Below, piece after piece: positions 1-12,600 of a DNA stretch of 64,000 nucleotides. This stretch comes from Blepharisma stoltei (taxonomy: Eukaryota > Ciliophora > Heterotrichea > Heterotrichida > Blepharismidae). Location of the stretch: NCBI GenBank assembly GCA_914767885.1, contig CAJZBQ010000057.1, positions 1-64,000 on the forward strand, given 5' to 3'. Made by a program: the position numbers and the translations under genes. The stretch's first letter is position 1. Every line of letters starts with the position of its first letter. Below the pieces are notes generated by a model. The model ran no database searches. It was not told where the DNA came from and saw only the letters and a list, made by a program, of their open reading frames with translations.

Positions 1-1803
1 AACACCCTAACACCCTAACACCCTAACACCCTAACACCCTAACACCCTAACACCCTAACACCCTAACACCCTAACACCCTAACACCCTAACACCCTAACA
101 CCCTAACACCCTAACACCCTAACACCCTAACACCCTAACACCCTAACACCCTAACACCCTAACACCCTAACACCCTAACACCCTAACACCCTAACACCCT
201 AACACCCTAACACCCTAACACCCTAACACCCTAACACCCTAACACCCTAACACACCTAACACCCTAACACCCTAACACCCTAACACCCTAACACCCTAAC
301 ACCCTAACACCCTAACACCCTAACACCCTAACACCCTAACACCCTAACACCCTAACACCCTAACACCCTAACACCCTAACACCCTAACACCCTAACACCC
401 TAACACCCTAACACCCTAACACCCTAACACCCTAACACCCTAACACCCTAACACCCTAACACCCTAACACCCTAACACCCTAACACCCTAACACCCTAAC
501 ACCCTAACACCCTAACACCCTAACACCCTAACACCCTAACACCCTAACACCCTAACACCCTAACACCCTAACACCCTAACACCCTAACACCCTAACACCC
601 TAACACCCTAACACCCTAACACCCTAACACCCTAACACCCTAACACCCTAACACCCTAACACCCTAACACCCTAACACCCTAACACCCTAACACCCTAAC
701 ACCCTAACACCCTAACACCCTAACACCCTAACACCCTAACACCCTAACACCCTAACACCCTAACACCCTAACACCCTAACACCCTAACACCCTAACACCC
801 TAACACCCTAACACCCTAACACCCTAACACCCTAACACCCTAACACCCTAACACCCTAACACCCTAACACCCTAACACCCTAACACCCTAACACCCTAAC
901 ACCCTAACACCCTAACACCCTAACACCCTAACACCCTAACACCCTAACACCCTAACACCCTAACACCCTAACACCCTAACACCCTAACACCCTAACACCC
1001 TAACACCCTAACACCCTAACACCCTAACACCCTAACACCCTAACACCCTAACACCCTAACACCCTAACACCCTAACACCCTAACACCCTAACACCCTAAC
1101 ACCCTAACACCCTAACACCCTAACACCCTAACACCCTAACACCCTAACACCCTAACACCCTAACACCCTAACACCCTAACACCCTAACACCCTAACACCC
1201 TAACACCCTAACACCCTAACACCCTAACACCCTAACACCCTAACACCCTAACACCCTAACACCCTAACACCCTAACACCCTAACACCCTAACACCCTAAC
1301 ACCCTAACACCCTAACACCCTAACACCCTAACACCCTAACACCCTAACACCCTAACACCCTAACACCCTAACACCCTAACACCCTAACACCCTAACACCC
1401 TAACACCCTAACACCCTAACACCCTAACACCCTAACACCCTAACACCCTAACACCCTAACACCCTAACACCCTAACACCCTAACACCCTAACACCCTAAC
1501 ACCCTAACACCCTAACACCCTAACACCCTAACACCCTAACACCCTAACACCCTAACACCCTAACACCCTAACACCCTAACACCCTAACACCCTAACACCC
1601 TAACACCCTAACACCCTAACACCCTAACACCCTAACACCCTAACACCCTAACACCCTAACACCCTAACACCCTAACACCCTAACACCCTAACACCCTAAC
1701 ACCCTAACACCCTAACACCCTAACACCCTAACACCCTAACACCCTAACACCCTAACACCCCTAACACCCTAACACCCTAACACCCTAACACCCTAACACC
1801 CTA
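1..1803. repeat. Germline telomere, CACCCTAA array
   Basis: About 225 head-to-tail copies of the 8-mer CACCCTAA fill the first 1.8 kb, the C-rich strand running 5' to 3' into the chromosome, so this is a left chromosome end. The array is almost perfect: one variant unit lies near 251-260 (ACACACC) and one with an extra C near 1760. It stops abruptly at CACCCTACATTT and AT-rich subtelomere follows. The repeat is that known for Stentor and Blepharisma. The length far exceeds what I recall for somatic Blepharisma telomeres, which favours a micronuclear chromosome. Confidence 0.97.
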
Positions 1804-2901
1804 CATTTTTTTAATACCAATTCTATTTTTCTTACAGTTTAAAATAATCAAACTATGAATAATTTCTGACATTAAATAATGTTATCGAGTATTGATACCT
1901 TAAATTAAACTGGATTTAATATTTAGTTTTCTTTTCTCCATCTCTTTTTCTAAATTGAGTTTAGCCACTCGATATCATTATTAATAAATATTAATGGTCA
2001 AGTTAGGTAGTTCATTCTATAAAAATTTATGAAATTCATTATATTTAACATTGGATACCTTTTCCATGAGTGAACTTTTAATTGATAATAATAGCAATAA
2101 TTCATAATATTTTATTATATTTAAGCATATGATATTTTATATCAATCCTTATAGTGAATAATTGATAATTTTGTGATGCATATACTTCTGAACTGGCTAT
2201 TATAAAACAGATAAAGTTACTCAATATCACATTATATAAAAGTTTAATAAATGACTTAATCATTTAGCTTGAAAAAAAAACTACCACTTCATAAATTCTA
2301 ATATATATTAATTAGAATAAACTTAAAAGAATTCAAAAAATTCAACTTTTATATCTTAGAAATTTGGCTATTTCTCAAAAGCAGGAAACATAAAAGGAGT
2401 TATATATATGGATTGAATCCTCTATTAGCTAATAAAATTTAGGAATAATTATGACTAACAGTCGTTAAGAAATATTGGAATCTAGTCCAATTTCTTCCTT
2501 ATTACTTCAAATAATCATGGGCTGCTATTCTATTCCCAGAAAAGGTAGCTCGCTATTTGAAGAGCCCAAACATTATCCATGAATTTATGATAACCTTGCT
2601 TACCAAACTGCATTCCTATACATACCAATTAAAGATCTATACACATAATTGCATTGCTTAGCCCACCAATATACATAATTGGCAACTTCATAAAAATAAT
2701 TGAGATACAGCCACATGCTCTTCCTAAATGAGTGTAATCTAATTTCAAATGCACAAGCCTAAAATATCCTCAAAAGCAGATAATTTCCTATATTCTACTA
2801 TTACCTGTTGCTTTTAAGAAAATTACTTGACCATTTACTTGCCCAAAATGGATGATGTTATCGAAATTTTGCAATGTAATTGAATTCATAGTAATTATTA
2901 A
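1804..2901. other. Subtelomeric AT-rich spacer
   Basis: No coding stretch, palindrome or GC-rich retroposon is seen here. The sequence is AT-rich with scattered homopolymer runs and separates the telomere from the first gene fragment. Confidence 0.6.
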
Positions 2902-3321
2902 ATGGACATAACCCCAAGCTTAACTGCAGAAAAAGAACCCTTACTTAGCAAGAAGGCTTCAGTTTTTGATGGTTTACAGAATTATAGACGAAGCTTTAGT
3001 GAACTATTAAAGTCCCCAATAGATATTTGGTACCTTTATGCTTATGAGCTTATAGCATACTGCTCTGCAACAATGGTTGTCCTTAGCATGTCACTATATT
3101 TTACAGAAATCCTGAAATTCAGTGACATTATGACTGGAATTCTGATTGCAGGGTTCGGAGTTTCCGGAGTTTTGGTTTCAATTGGGTTTGGCCACTATAT
3201 TGATAGGCACGGAATTAAAAAATCCTTGTTTTTATCCAACGTCTTTGGGATCCTAAACTTCGTGCTGCTATATTTATTTAATAATTCTTTATTTTATTGT
3301 GCATATGCTCCATCTAGCTAG
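2902..3321 (+). pseudogene. MFS transporter, N-terminal fragment
   Basis: The 139-residue reading frame has a polar N-terminus of about 40 residues, then three hydrophobic segments. Between the second and third is GFGHYIDRHGIKKS, which fits the loop 2-3 motif (G-x-x-x-D-R-x-G-R-R/K) of major facilitator transporters. A full MFS protein has 12 helices; this one stops at TAG after about three. Downstream sequence has many TAA/TAG stops in every frame and no recognisable continuation, so this is a truncated relic unless a long IES follows. Substrate cannot be inferred. Confidence 0.6.
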
Positions 3322-3809
3322 GCTTAGCTGATAGATCCTTTTTAATGAGTTTTCAGCTATTTGGTATTGCTTATATTTCTATCTAATGTATGCTGCAGCA
3401 TGCTTTAGGTTTCTGCTTAATCAGTTTTAAACTTTTTGTTTTCAAATTAAATTTATAATATAATCTCTTCATTGAGATAGCCAGACACTTATTAAAATTG
3501 CGTGTTCATAAAGCAAAATATATTGACCCTTGACTTTCTAATTGAGAAAGGCATCTAAATTTCATGAAACTAGTTAATGGTGCTCTTTCAGCAATATTTC
3601 AAGCATACTCATTGCTTTCTTCACATTCTTATAATATACACAACTTAGCTACTGCATAAATCCTAGAATTTCCTGTAAAAAAGAAATCAAATGGCTGCAG
3701 GGCTGATGGGTGAATTGATATTTCTGATAGATTCCTATAGCAATATCATATTTGTGAAAGCTTCGAGCACTAGCATTAAATAATAAAAGTGATTCCTTAA
3801 AAAAAAAGA

Positions 3810-4252
3810 AATAAATGGTGACACTGACGGAAATTGATCTTTAAGGCGTACTCCCTATGGGAGAAGGTAGGACTCATCCTAATGAAGCTAAAGCAGATCA
3901 TCTGTCCCTTTTCAGTAGGCCTTTCGACTTGGGATGCATGCCGAAGAGAAAAATTTTTGTTTCTCCTTCGAAGGTTTTCCTGTCCCTGTCAAGTGGGCTA
4001 GATAAAGCTTTGCCTATCACATATTATTCGTCTATCGGAACTATCGGGCATCCAAGAGAGGGCCTCTCTAGTCTGGGGAGCTAATCCTAAACTTAGATGA
4101 GTCTCTCCATAAAATTCAAGAAGGCCGAATTTTCGAGTGGCCTTACTATTTGTGATCTAGTGTGCACGCACCCAGAATTGGTACCTTTCCTGGAGTCAAG
4201 GTAATTCCGATGAGTGGGGATCCCACTTATAGCCACATAGCATCTTAATCTT
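3810..4252 (+). mobile_element. SINE-like retroposon, family C
   Basis: A GC-richer block of about 440 bp in AT-rich DNA. It shares patches with the blocks at 47242-47561 and about 59640-59900, for example a purine-rich ATGCCGAAGAG stretch followed by a T run, and a GGAGCTAATCCTA patch. The 3' end runs into CATCTTAATCTTAAAA, resembling the short tandem tails of the other copies. The 74-codon frame at 3857-4084 is a chance opening in this element. The ends are approximate and the target duplication is not clear. Confidence 0.6.
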
Positions 4253-4956
4253 AAAAAATATAATTAAATTTATGTTTACTTGGCTTATCGCTGATAAAAT
4301 TAGTCCTCTATTTTCAATAAAATTTCACCTATACACAGAACTGGCAGTAAGACCTCTTCATATCATGATGAAATAAATGCAGTTTCAATAGCAAACTGCC
4401 TTTAAATTCGAAAACGATAAATAATGGTAGAACGTTTTCTTGATTTTAAAATTACCCACATCCAATATACAAAATTTCCACACTTCGCTATCATTGCTTA
4501 TGCAAACAACTCACGATCCCCTATTTGCAGCATACTTCAAAAATTCTCCCATGTAAACTCTGGAATCAGTTTTTTCTCTTCACTATGAGTTTCGGTGTTG
4601 AAAATATATAACCATCTGTCACCTCGATTAATTTTTGGGGTCAAGACGGGCATATAGCTGCTTGCTGATAGGATTGGACTTTGAAAATTCATGAATTTTT
4701 GGAATCATTTTATTAGAGAGTTTATTAAAGAGTATCGAAATATTAGTATTTATTGAAATAAAAGACAGGAAAAATATAAGCTTGTGGAATGAGATATGCG
4801 AAAATCGCGCATAATTGAGCAAAACAGTCAGATACTGGGAGTTATGCTAAAAAAGATATTATAGAGTGATTTATAAAAATTTAGCATAGGTTGTTGAAGG
4901 AGAAATAGAAATTAAATGAGTTAGCAAAATTTATATTAATTTATGGCAGACTCAAT
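4253..4956. other. Intergenic AT-rich spacer
   Basis: I see no gene or recognisable repeat between the retroposon and the 3' end of the MAP-kinase-like gene. A 64-codon minus-strand opening at 4628-4822 has no family resemblance and looks like chance. Confidence 0.5.
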
Positions 4957-6027
4957 TTATATATTAGGATGAAATTGAAGGGCTTCTTCATATATAAAAT
5001 TAGAAAGCTGGTCTCTTGTTAACTCAGAATTATCAAAACTGGCATCAAAATGCTTGTCTGCAAGAATTTCTTGAGACTCGTGCAAGTCTCGAAAATAAGG
5101 ATGTGCTAAGCACTGTTCTGCAGCTCATCTTTTCTTGGGGCTAAATTGAAGCATTTTATCAAGCAAATCTAGCATATCTGTACTTGCTGTAGGAAACAAA
5201 ACAGATCATTCTATTTTTTCAGTTTGTGGAAGGCTTTCAACAAATCTTTTAGCAGCTGAGTTGCTAATGAAGCCTATATCTTCGCGAGTAGGAGTTCCTA
5301 GTACCTTCACAATTACTTTTATCTGATCGAGATAGTTTTTGCCAGGAAACACTGGATTTCTTCCAAGGATTTCTGCGAAAATACAACCGCAGCTCCATAT
5401 GTCTATTGATTTTGTGTTTCTGAAAGAATTTAGAATCATCTCAGGAGCCCGATATCATCTGCTGCCAACGTATTCTTCTAAATTTTCAGCAATTTCACTA
5501 CAACTCCTTGCAAAACCCCACCCAGAAATTTTAAGATCGCAGTTTCTGTTGAGGAGGATATGAATTGGAGATATATTCCTATGTGTTATGTTGGCTGAAT
5601 GAATGTAGCAAACCCCTCTTAGTAGCTGGTACATAAAGTATTGGATATGTTCATCTGTTAGCTCTTGTCCAGAACGAATAACTCTACACAAATTAACTTC
5701 CATTAGGTCAGTTACTATATAGATATCATTGTAGCAAAATCTTGACGGAGGGAGCTGAATATTGAGTAAATTAACTATGTTCTGGTGATTCAAGAATTGG
5801 AGTATTTTTAGCATTCACAAAATATTTTTTGTATCAATCAAATCTTGAAATATGTTCGAAAATTTTTTAATTGCAACTTTTGTGTTGGTTTGATGGTCAA
5901 TGGCAGAGACAATTGCATCAAAAGAGCCTGAACTCAGCTGATTGATGTATTCATAGCGGTCATCAACTATAAATGAAATGCTATTCGAGATAAACTTTGT
6001 TTTGCCTTTAGGAATTTCTTGCTCCAT
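4957..6027 (-). CDS. MAP-kinase-like pseudokinase
   Basis: With TGA as Trp the frame is open for 356 residues from ATG at 6027 to TAA at 4957, the normal MAPK length, and no IES is needed. The overall fold is MAPK-like: VAIKK at 51-55, a CMGC-type SRWYRAPE at about 189-196 with the invariant W encoded by TGA, then SIDIWSCGCIFAEIL. The catalytic machinery is lost. The HRD motif is HRN (149-151), DFG is GWG (169-171), and the glycine loop keeps one glycine (SSGSF). The activation-loop TEY is EEY (184-186), so the phospho-Thr is replaced by an acidic residue. This predicts a catalytically dead scaffold or regulator. The frame is intact, which argues for selection or a recent origin. A mere decaying paralogue is the alternative. 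Confidence 0.85.
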
Positions 6028-6783
6028 TTTAATTTTTATAATCTAAGTAAGGCAACCCATCCTTTTATACCTTATTTTAAATTTAAATCTTCACAATAAG
6101 ATTTCCTTCATATTTTTAGAATTTATTTCTCAAAATATGGAGTCAAATGATGACCGGTCCAGTTTAATAATCATAATAATAAGCGGAATAGAAATCTGAT
6201 TTTGAAGTCATGGCTTCTTTATTTCTTTGATTGAGAGATAGAATTGTTATGTGCTCAGCTTTCTCTTTTAGGTGATTAATAAGTTGAAAAGAAGATAGGA
6301 TCTTTTATACAATGCATGAAGAGTTGACTTCTTATATAATTATGTGTTACTTAGATTTTATCTTATATTCCATATATCGGAAATAGTAATTAATATCTTG
6401 AGCCAGAGGGATTATAAAAAATTCTGAGAATATTTATTGAAAATGCTTTGGCGCCTTATTTCTCCCAGTAATAAGCAAATTCTTAGTATGAAATAAGGTA
6501 TTTCACGAAGATAAAAATATTATTACTATTCTATATAAAATGCAAAAAGTAATCAAAATTATCGAATCTCGACTCAACTCAAATCTGAATTTACCATCCT
6601 TAGCACAAAATTATAAAAATCACAATTAAAATCTAATTATTTGAATCAAGAGCTAATAAGGATATGCAAGAGTAATTATTGTAGTGCTAGCATTTAGCGG
6701 CTTATTGAGAATCTTTATGTTGAGGAGGCAGATATGCTTTTTCTTGGTAGCTCCAGTAAATTAATTAATAATTTATTGGATAA
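6028..6783. other. Intergenic AT-rich spacer
   Basis: Between the pseudokinase start and the stop of the kelch-like gene there is only AT-rich sequence; no coding signal or repeat was recognised. Confidence 0.5.
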
Positions 6784-7599
6784 TTATTTTATTATAGAAA
6801 GCTGTCTTCTATTTATATCAAACCTGTAAATTGGTATATCGGTGCCGTATTTTGAATAGCCACTAATATAGATCGATTCTTTATAACTTATTCAAAGTAT
6901 TTGAAAACTGACTGTTAAAGGAGATTTTCCAATAATCTTTCAAGAGTATTCATCCTCAATACCACTTTCAATAATATTTCCTTTTGTTTCTATCACATAA
7001 ACTCTTGACTCGGCTACAAATATCAGCTTTCCATAAGGATGAACAATGCCTAAAATTTCTGAATAGCTATCCAGATCAATATTATACTGGTATATTGAGT
7101 CTTTTCCTCATCCTGCTATTATAATAGAGTGCCTAAAAAAAGCACAGGAGCAATTAATTATACCGACTGGAAGAGTTGCCAATTTGGTCCATCGATTTTC
7201 TGCAAAATCGATCTTCTCCGCATAACTTGCGCTTTGCCTGTTTTTAGACCTGCCAAAAACATAAATACATTGATCTCAATAAATCAATCCAAAACTAAAG
7301 AAATACTCTCTTAAAGAAGGGAAACTCCTTATTATTGTTTGATTTGCTAAGTCAATTATTCCTGAACCTCTATTAAGAAATGTTTTTGATCCTACAAAAA
7401 ACAATTCATTATTCGAAATCTGTATAAAGCGTGTTAAATTGTCTAAATGGCCTGGCAACGATGCCATATCACTTATTTCTGTCTTTGCATTGGGATTATA
7501 AACCTGAAAGAAAGTGAATTTTTCTTCATTCTGATGAATTTTGCATAGTTTTTCAAAAGAATTTTGGCTGAATGCTGTTGGTCTTTGTTCAATTATCAT
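6784..7599 (-). CDS. Kelch-like beta-propeller protein, intact copy
   Basis: Reading TGA as Trp gives 271 residues from ATG at 7599 to TAA at 6784. The protein is made of repeated beta-strand units typical of kelch/galactose-oxidase-like propellers, e.g. NRWTKLATLPVG (about residue 135), a Y-x-Y-N-I-D-L-D-S-Y-S-E-I stretch and a G-x-I-I-E-S-G signature near the C-terminus. No other domain is visible. It belongs to a dispersed subtelomeric family: relics lie directly upstream at 7.7-8.9 kb and 8.9-9.8 kb, and others at 23-31 and 33 kb. Partner and role are unknown. Propellers of this kind usually bind proteins. Confidence 0.75.
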
Positions 7600-7699
7600 A
7601 TTTATTTGTTAAATTTATTATAAAAATTTTAAAAGCTTCAAATTTAATATTTCTAAGACAAATAAGCTGATTAATAATATTAATTCTTAATAGTGCTAA

Positions 7700-8863
7700 A
7701 GTTTGTTTTTATCTCCCATATCTTGGTGAGTTTCTGAGCTGATTCAGCTGCTTAGTGCTAATATCAAATCTAAAAAATGGGACTCTATCCTTATATTCTG
7801 AATACCCATTAAAATAGATCGATTCTTTATCAGCTATTCAAAAAACTTGATAATAGACTGATAGAAAAGATTTTCCAATAATTCTTCAATTGTATTCATC
7901 TTCAATATGCTTTCCTATGATGAATTTTCCTATTTAAAATAAAGATTGTTATATTGCACAATGATTATATGCAAATATACCGCTCTCAATAATATTCCCT
8001 TCAAATTCTATCGCATAAGCTCTCAGTTCAGCTACAAACATTATTAGCTTATAGTGGTTGCAAGCTAGACCTTCTATCTCTGAATAGCTATCCAGATCAA
8101 TATTATATTGATATATTTTGTCCTTTTTGTCTCCTGCAATTAGAATTGAGTGCCTATAAAAGACGCACAAGCATTCATCTACATCAGCTGGGGGAGCAGC
8201 CAATGCCTTTCATCGACTTTTTGTTAAACTTAGCTTCTTAGCTACCGAATTTTGGCTTCTATTAATCTTAGAGAGACCAAAAACATAAACTTTTGCTCAA
8301 AATAAGCGACCCAAAAGCCAAAGAAATCATCTCCAAATGGGAAGGGGAAGAACTTGCAATCTCATATCTTGTAAAGTTAATTATTCCAGCTACACCCTCA
8401 ATTAGAATATGTTTTCGGTCCCACAAAAAATAATTCTTTATTTGAAATCCGTATTGCATTTTATCACATTTGCTTTCTATAAGCAGGGAGATTGGTTGCG
8501 AACTAAAATTGATAAGAAACTCTTTAACTGGCCTTTGCAGAAGGGCCAACTGAAAATTGGTTTGCAACTTAGGCGCACAAGCTAACCCCCAATTAGCTAA
8601 TTTCCCCTCTCATAATAATTATATGCAGTGAGATGCTATAAAAAACTTGTTGAATCATCTAAATTGACTGACAATGAGTTTACATCATATATTTCCTTTT
8701 TCGTGCTGATGTTATAAACTTGGAAATAAGTGGGTAATTCTTTATTCTGATAAAATTCATTCAATCTATCGTAAGTAGTAACTCTTTCTTTATATTGGGT
8801 AATTTTGCATAGATTCTCATAAGAATTTTCGCTGAATTTAAGTGCTCTTTGTGGAATTGTCAT
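7700..8863 (-). pseudogene. Kelch-like family relic
   Basis: This is a paralogue of the neighbouring intact gene with a good ATG (8863) and N-terminal part. It is then broken by TAG near 8636, by an inserted stretch of about 210 bp (8450-8640), by several frameshifts, and by a further insertion near 7920-7950. Recognisable blocks in order are the N-terminal FSENSYENLCKI, an SNKELFFVGPKT block, an AAPPADVDECLCVFYRHSIL block, YQYNIDLDSYSEIEG and a C-terminal EDEYNWRIIGKS. TGA occurs in place of Trp here too. The boundaries at the 3' side are approximate. Confidence 0.7.
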
Positions 8864-8905
8864 ATTAATTAATTTATCTGGGCACTTTAAATATTAAAAT
8901 TAAGA

Positions 8906-9796
8906 CTATAACTCTTTAACGTGGAGCAGCCTCTTTTCCTTGAGGTTGAATTCTAATAGCATAGGCAGGTCCAATCCTTGATTCCTAACGAAATAAAAGT
9001 TTTCCGCGAATTTCGTAGCATGAGAGATAATAGCAAAATTGGAGGTTGTGTTTTCTACTACCTTTGCCCATGCAGTAGCATCGTTTATCCCGCTTTGATA
9101 AGTGCTCCCTAGGAACTCCATATATAAACTCTATTGTCATATGAAAAAATATCCTTGAGAAGGAGACCGCTCAAATTAAGGCCTGAGATTTCTTGGAAGC
9201 AATTCTGCCTTATATCGTAGCTTAGCAGCTTAGAAAAGTATCAAGCGACCATTAGAACGCTATCTCGAAGCACAGCAGGCAAGCATCAGTATATTCTCCT
9301 CCTCTTGGGAGAGTCTCACATGATTCCCATCTATTAGCTAATAAATTGTATTTAGCCGATACTATTTGATTATGACCTCCAAATGCATATACAAAATTGC
9401 TATGATAAGCTAAACCAGCCCCATGAGTGTTTACACCTGCAGAGAGCTCAATATAATTTTTGTCCTTATCAACTATTAATTTTTTACCTGTAGTTCTGCC
9501 ATTGAAGTATCCTCCATAGAAAAATGTCGATTGGCTATCAGGGATGTATGTGGATCATAGGAAAATAAAAAGTGGGATAGGGGAGTCAGAAAGAATTTTA
9601 ATTTCTGTTTCCACATCTTTTCAGCTCTTAGCATCTCCATACTTTTTTTACAACCGTTTTCACTGCATAGATCTTTATTGTCAGCTAAATAGCGATTACC
9701 AATTCTTCTAACTTTGTAGACAACTCCGAAGAATCCAAAGTTAATGTCATCGACAACTTCAAATTCGTTTGTGATTTCTGCTGGGGAGTGTGGCAT
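8906..9796 (-). pseudogene. Kelch-like family relic with different N-terminus
   Basis: The frame from ATG at 9796 begins with a segment (EFEVVDDINFGFFGVVYKVRR) that resembles a protein-kinase glycine loop, runs 106 residues to TAA, and shifts frame. After that come kelch-like units (GVNTHGAGLAYHSNFVYAFGG, then NRWESCETLPRGG) and, in another frame, a SGINDATAWAKV unit equivalent to the family's ESGFKNPYIWYKV block. Several stops and frameshifts separate them. Either a kinase-like head fused to a propeller decayed here, or the resemblance to a kinase is fortuitous. Confidence 0.55.
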
Positions 9797-11690
9797 AATT
9801 AATAAATCTTCATGCGAATTTTATTTCATCAAATCGAAAATATTAATTTAATAATTATCAGCTTTCCAAAATTCTGAAACCCAAGCAGTTTATTTATGAA
9901 AAATGTGACAAGCATTTATTTTAATGCAAGCTGTTTTACTATTTTTAAACTCAGTCTTATCAATGATAAGTAATAATTGAGAGATGAATGAATTGGCTAG
10001 CATAATTAAAGAATTCGAAATATTTTACTATGAAAGGCTTTTATATTTAAGTCACAAACTGCACTATTATCTTCAGAATAGTATACATGTTCACCTTATT
10101 GACACTTTGTAGGAACACTTATTCATTATAATGCCCCAATTGCGCATTTTGGATTTTATGCGTTTTAGCGGAATGTTCGAAATTGGATTATTTGGCCCAC
10201 TCTCATAAATCCAGCTACTGCAGTGTATACAATAGCTTCTGTATTTCCAGGAACTATAACCTTCGAAGCTTCAGAAGCAGCATTTGAAAGTATTGAAAAC
10301 TATTCAAATATAAATATTATATACAGACATCCTTTTTGTCTGATTTTGCTTTTAAAAATAAAAGCCAAAAATGAAATTTCATGAGAATTCGCGCTGTTTT
10401 CATCAGCATATTTCTATTTACAAGCAATCAGCTTTGGATAAGCTTGTAAATTATATACTGAATCCTTTCATTATAGAAGTTCGCCGTTGGCAGTGCACCA
10501 GCTAGAAGAAGTCCATGTCTTGCTACACTCTTAATCAAAGGCTATTTACGTGAGTTTAGATTGCGTTTGTTTTAAATTTTATTATTTCTATGTTAGTCAA
10601 CTTGATAACTTATTAGGATTATCTTGCTATTTTTCAGCTTAACAAAAAAGAGGCATGCATTTTGTCTCATTTTAGATAATGTCCTCTTTCAGGTAAATAT
10701 ATTAATCGATCTAATTGCTGACTCTTCTTTCCTTTTAAATGAAAATAATAATTTATTTTTACTGGTGTTTCTTGAAATTCTTTTTAATTGCAGCTAATTA
10801 TAAATGAGCACTATGCTAGTATAAAGAGTATTGATTAATATTGATATTATACCTCTATTCGAAGAAGAAGTAAAAAATGAATCTTTGCTATCTGAACATT
10901 TTAATAAGACTATTTAATTATACCACAAATACTGTAAAAGCCAAACATAAAAATTCGTGATTATTCTATTAAAATTTTTATTAAAGCTAAAAGCTATGAA
11001 ATACTCAATCCTCTTTGTATATTTACAATTGCTTTCCTAATTTTTGTAATAAATATTTACACATTCAAAGTGCTTTAATGCCTAATAAATATTGTGATAA
11101 ATTATTCTCTTCAAGTTAATAAATTATGAGTAATTGAACTTATCAAATTAATTACCAGGTAGAATTCTTCGTTTTAAAAGCTTCATACCAATCTATATAG
11201 ATGGCTGCTTTTTTGCTAGTATAAATCGTGCAGTTTACTTTTGTATATTGACAATCACTAACCCTTGATTTTCTGTAATATTTAATTTATAATTATCGGC
11301 TTTCCTTTTATCTCATCACTAAGATTTATGTAAGAAATTCTTAATGATTATCTAAATTTAAATTAATTTATTGTTTTACATTATCAGATTAGAATAATTT
11401 TACTTATTTGTCATATTTACAATATGGATTATAAATATTTAATTAAAATTATAATTTAAATAATTTATTACCTAAATTACATTTTTCTAGCCCAAGTAAA
11501 TTAATAAGACCACTTATAGAATAAAATTGAACCCAAAAAATTCTTCTTTTTATATTCAAATAATATCTCCCTTTTTGTAACTATCTGTCAACAAAATCAA
11601 ATTCTGTCGGCCATTTTGATTTTATCTGTAAATTTTATTGCGAAATATCATCACTAAAAAAACCAACAAATTAATAATTATAAGTTAATA
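9797..11690. other. AT-rich gap with a possible coding relic
   Basis: Mostly featureless AT-rich DNA. Around 10150-10440 two adjoining frames read FSGMFEIGLFGP and then INPATAVYTIASVFPG, separated by a frame change, which could be a decayed gene fragment; I could not assign a family. No intact gene was found. Confidence 0.4.
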
Positions 11691-11699
11691 AAATTGCTG

Positions 11700-12600
11700 G
11701 AGATTAGCTACCTGCAGCCCCGTAGCAGAGTCCTTATGCATACTGGGTGAAGTTTTGAGCTATATTAATGATCTTTTAAGTCAGCAGCCTAAAGCAAAAG
11801 ATGCTGTACCGAAAGCCACTTATTTTGGGCTGACTTCTTACTCTCCCCCCCTCGAAGTTCGACCAAGATTTTTTTGGTCGAACTTCGAGGGGGGTTAAGA
11901 AAAATTTTTTTAATATAATTTAGTAGTTAAAAAAAAAAAATATTTATCATATTCTTTCTGTATGGTTGAGAGGGTGTAAGGGTTAGAAAAAATAGTGCAA
12001 GATGGTTTTGTAACGCTTTTTTAGAACTTGAATAAAAAATCGCAAGCTCACCCCCACATAGTTTAAAATTTTTGAAAAATTGCTTATTTTCCTAGTAAAT
12101 TTATATAGGTCTTGGTCGAACTTTGAGGGGGGTTAATTTTCCAAAAAATAGGAATTTTCCCTATATCTTGGTCGAACTTCGAGGGGGGGAGTTAGGGAGT
12201 CAAATGCATCTTTTTGCATGCTCACCTAAGCTCAGTGGGTGCCCGATATGAAGCAGAGCGAAACACCAGCTAAAACAGCTACAGGGGCTTACCCAAGTGA
12301 CGATATCTGTTAGTTCTTTCTCGAGATGACTCGAAAAGAGGTAAAGCAATTTAGACAGCCAAATAAAAATCTCTTCAGTTGTAAAGGTCTGGATGCGAGC
12401 TCTGGATTAGAAGGCATAGTGCTGGTGTAGACTTTAGCCATATCTTGGGACAGGAATGGAGTCGATATCAAAATCGTTAATTGACCTAAGACCTTAACCT
12501 CTACCTGGAAATCAAAGCTTTAGCCAAGCTTAGGCAAGCACATTCCGCTACCCGCAGCTTACCACTGCAAGTAGCGCACACGACAAATAGAGCTAAAAAC
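11700..12600 (+). mobile_element. SINE-like retroposon, family A, diverged copy split by a MITE
   Basis: Flanking the MITE at 11839-12195 are two pieces that align in order with the family A element at 16324-16946 (which lies on the minus strand). Left of the MITE are an AAGCAAAAGATGCTGT patch and GGGCTGACTTCTTA; right of it are GCTCAGTGGGTGCCCGATATGA, then TTAGTTCTTTCTCGAGATGA and ACTCGAAAAGAGG. The copy is well diverged and its ends and target duplication are not resolved. Confidence 0.6.
11839..12195 (-). mobile_element. MITE family 1, copy 1
   Basis: About 350 bp ending in C and G runs. The left end is a hairpin of two inverted copies of CCCTCGAAGTTCGACCAAG separated by a T run (11846-11894). 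The right end carries two direct copies of the complement (about 12113-12136 and 12168-12190). The interior is AT-rich and matches the copy at 63574-63955 in reverse over most of its length. No open frame is present. The element is non-autonomous and interrupts a family A retroposon. Confidence 0.88.
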
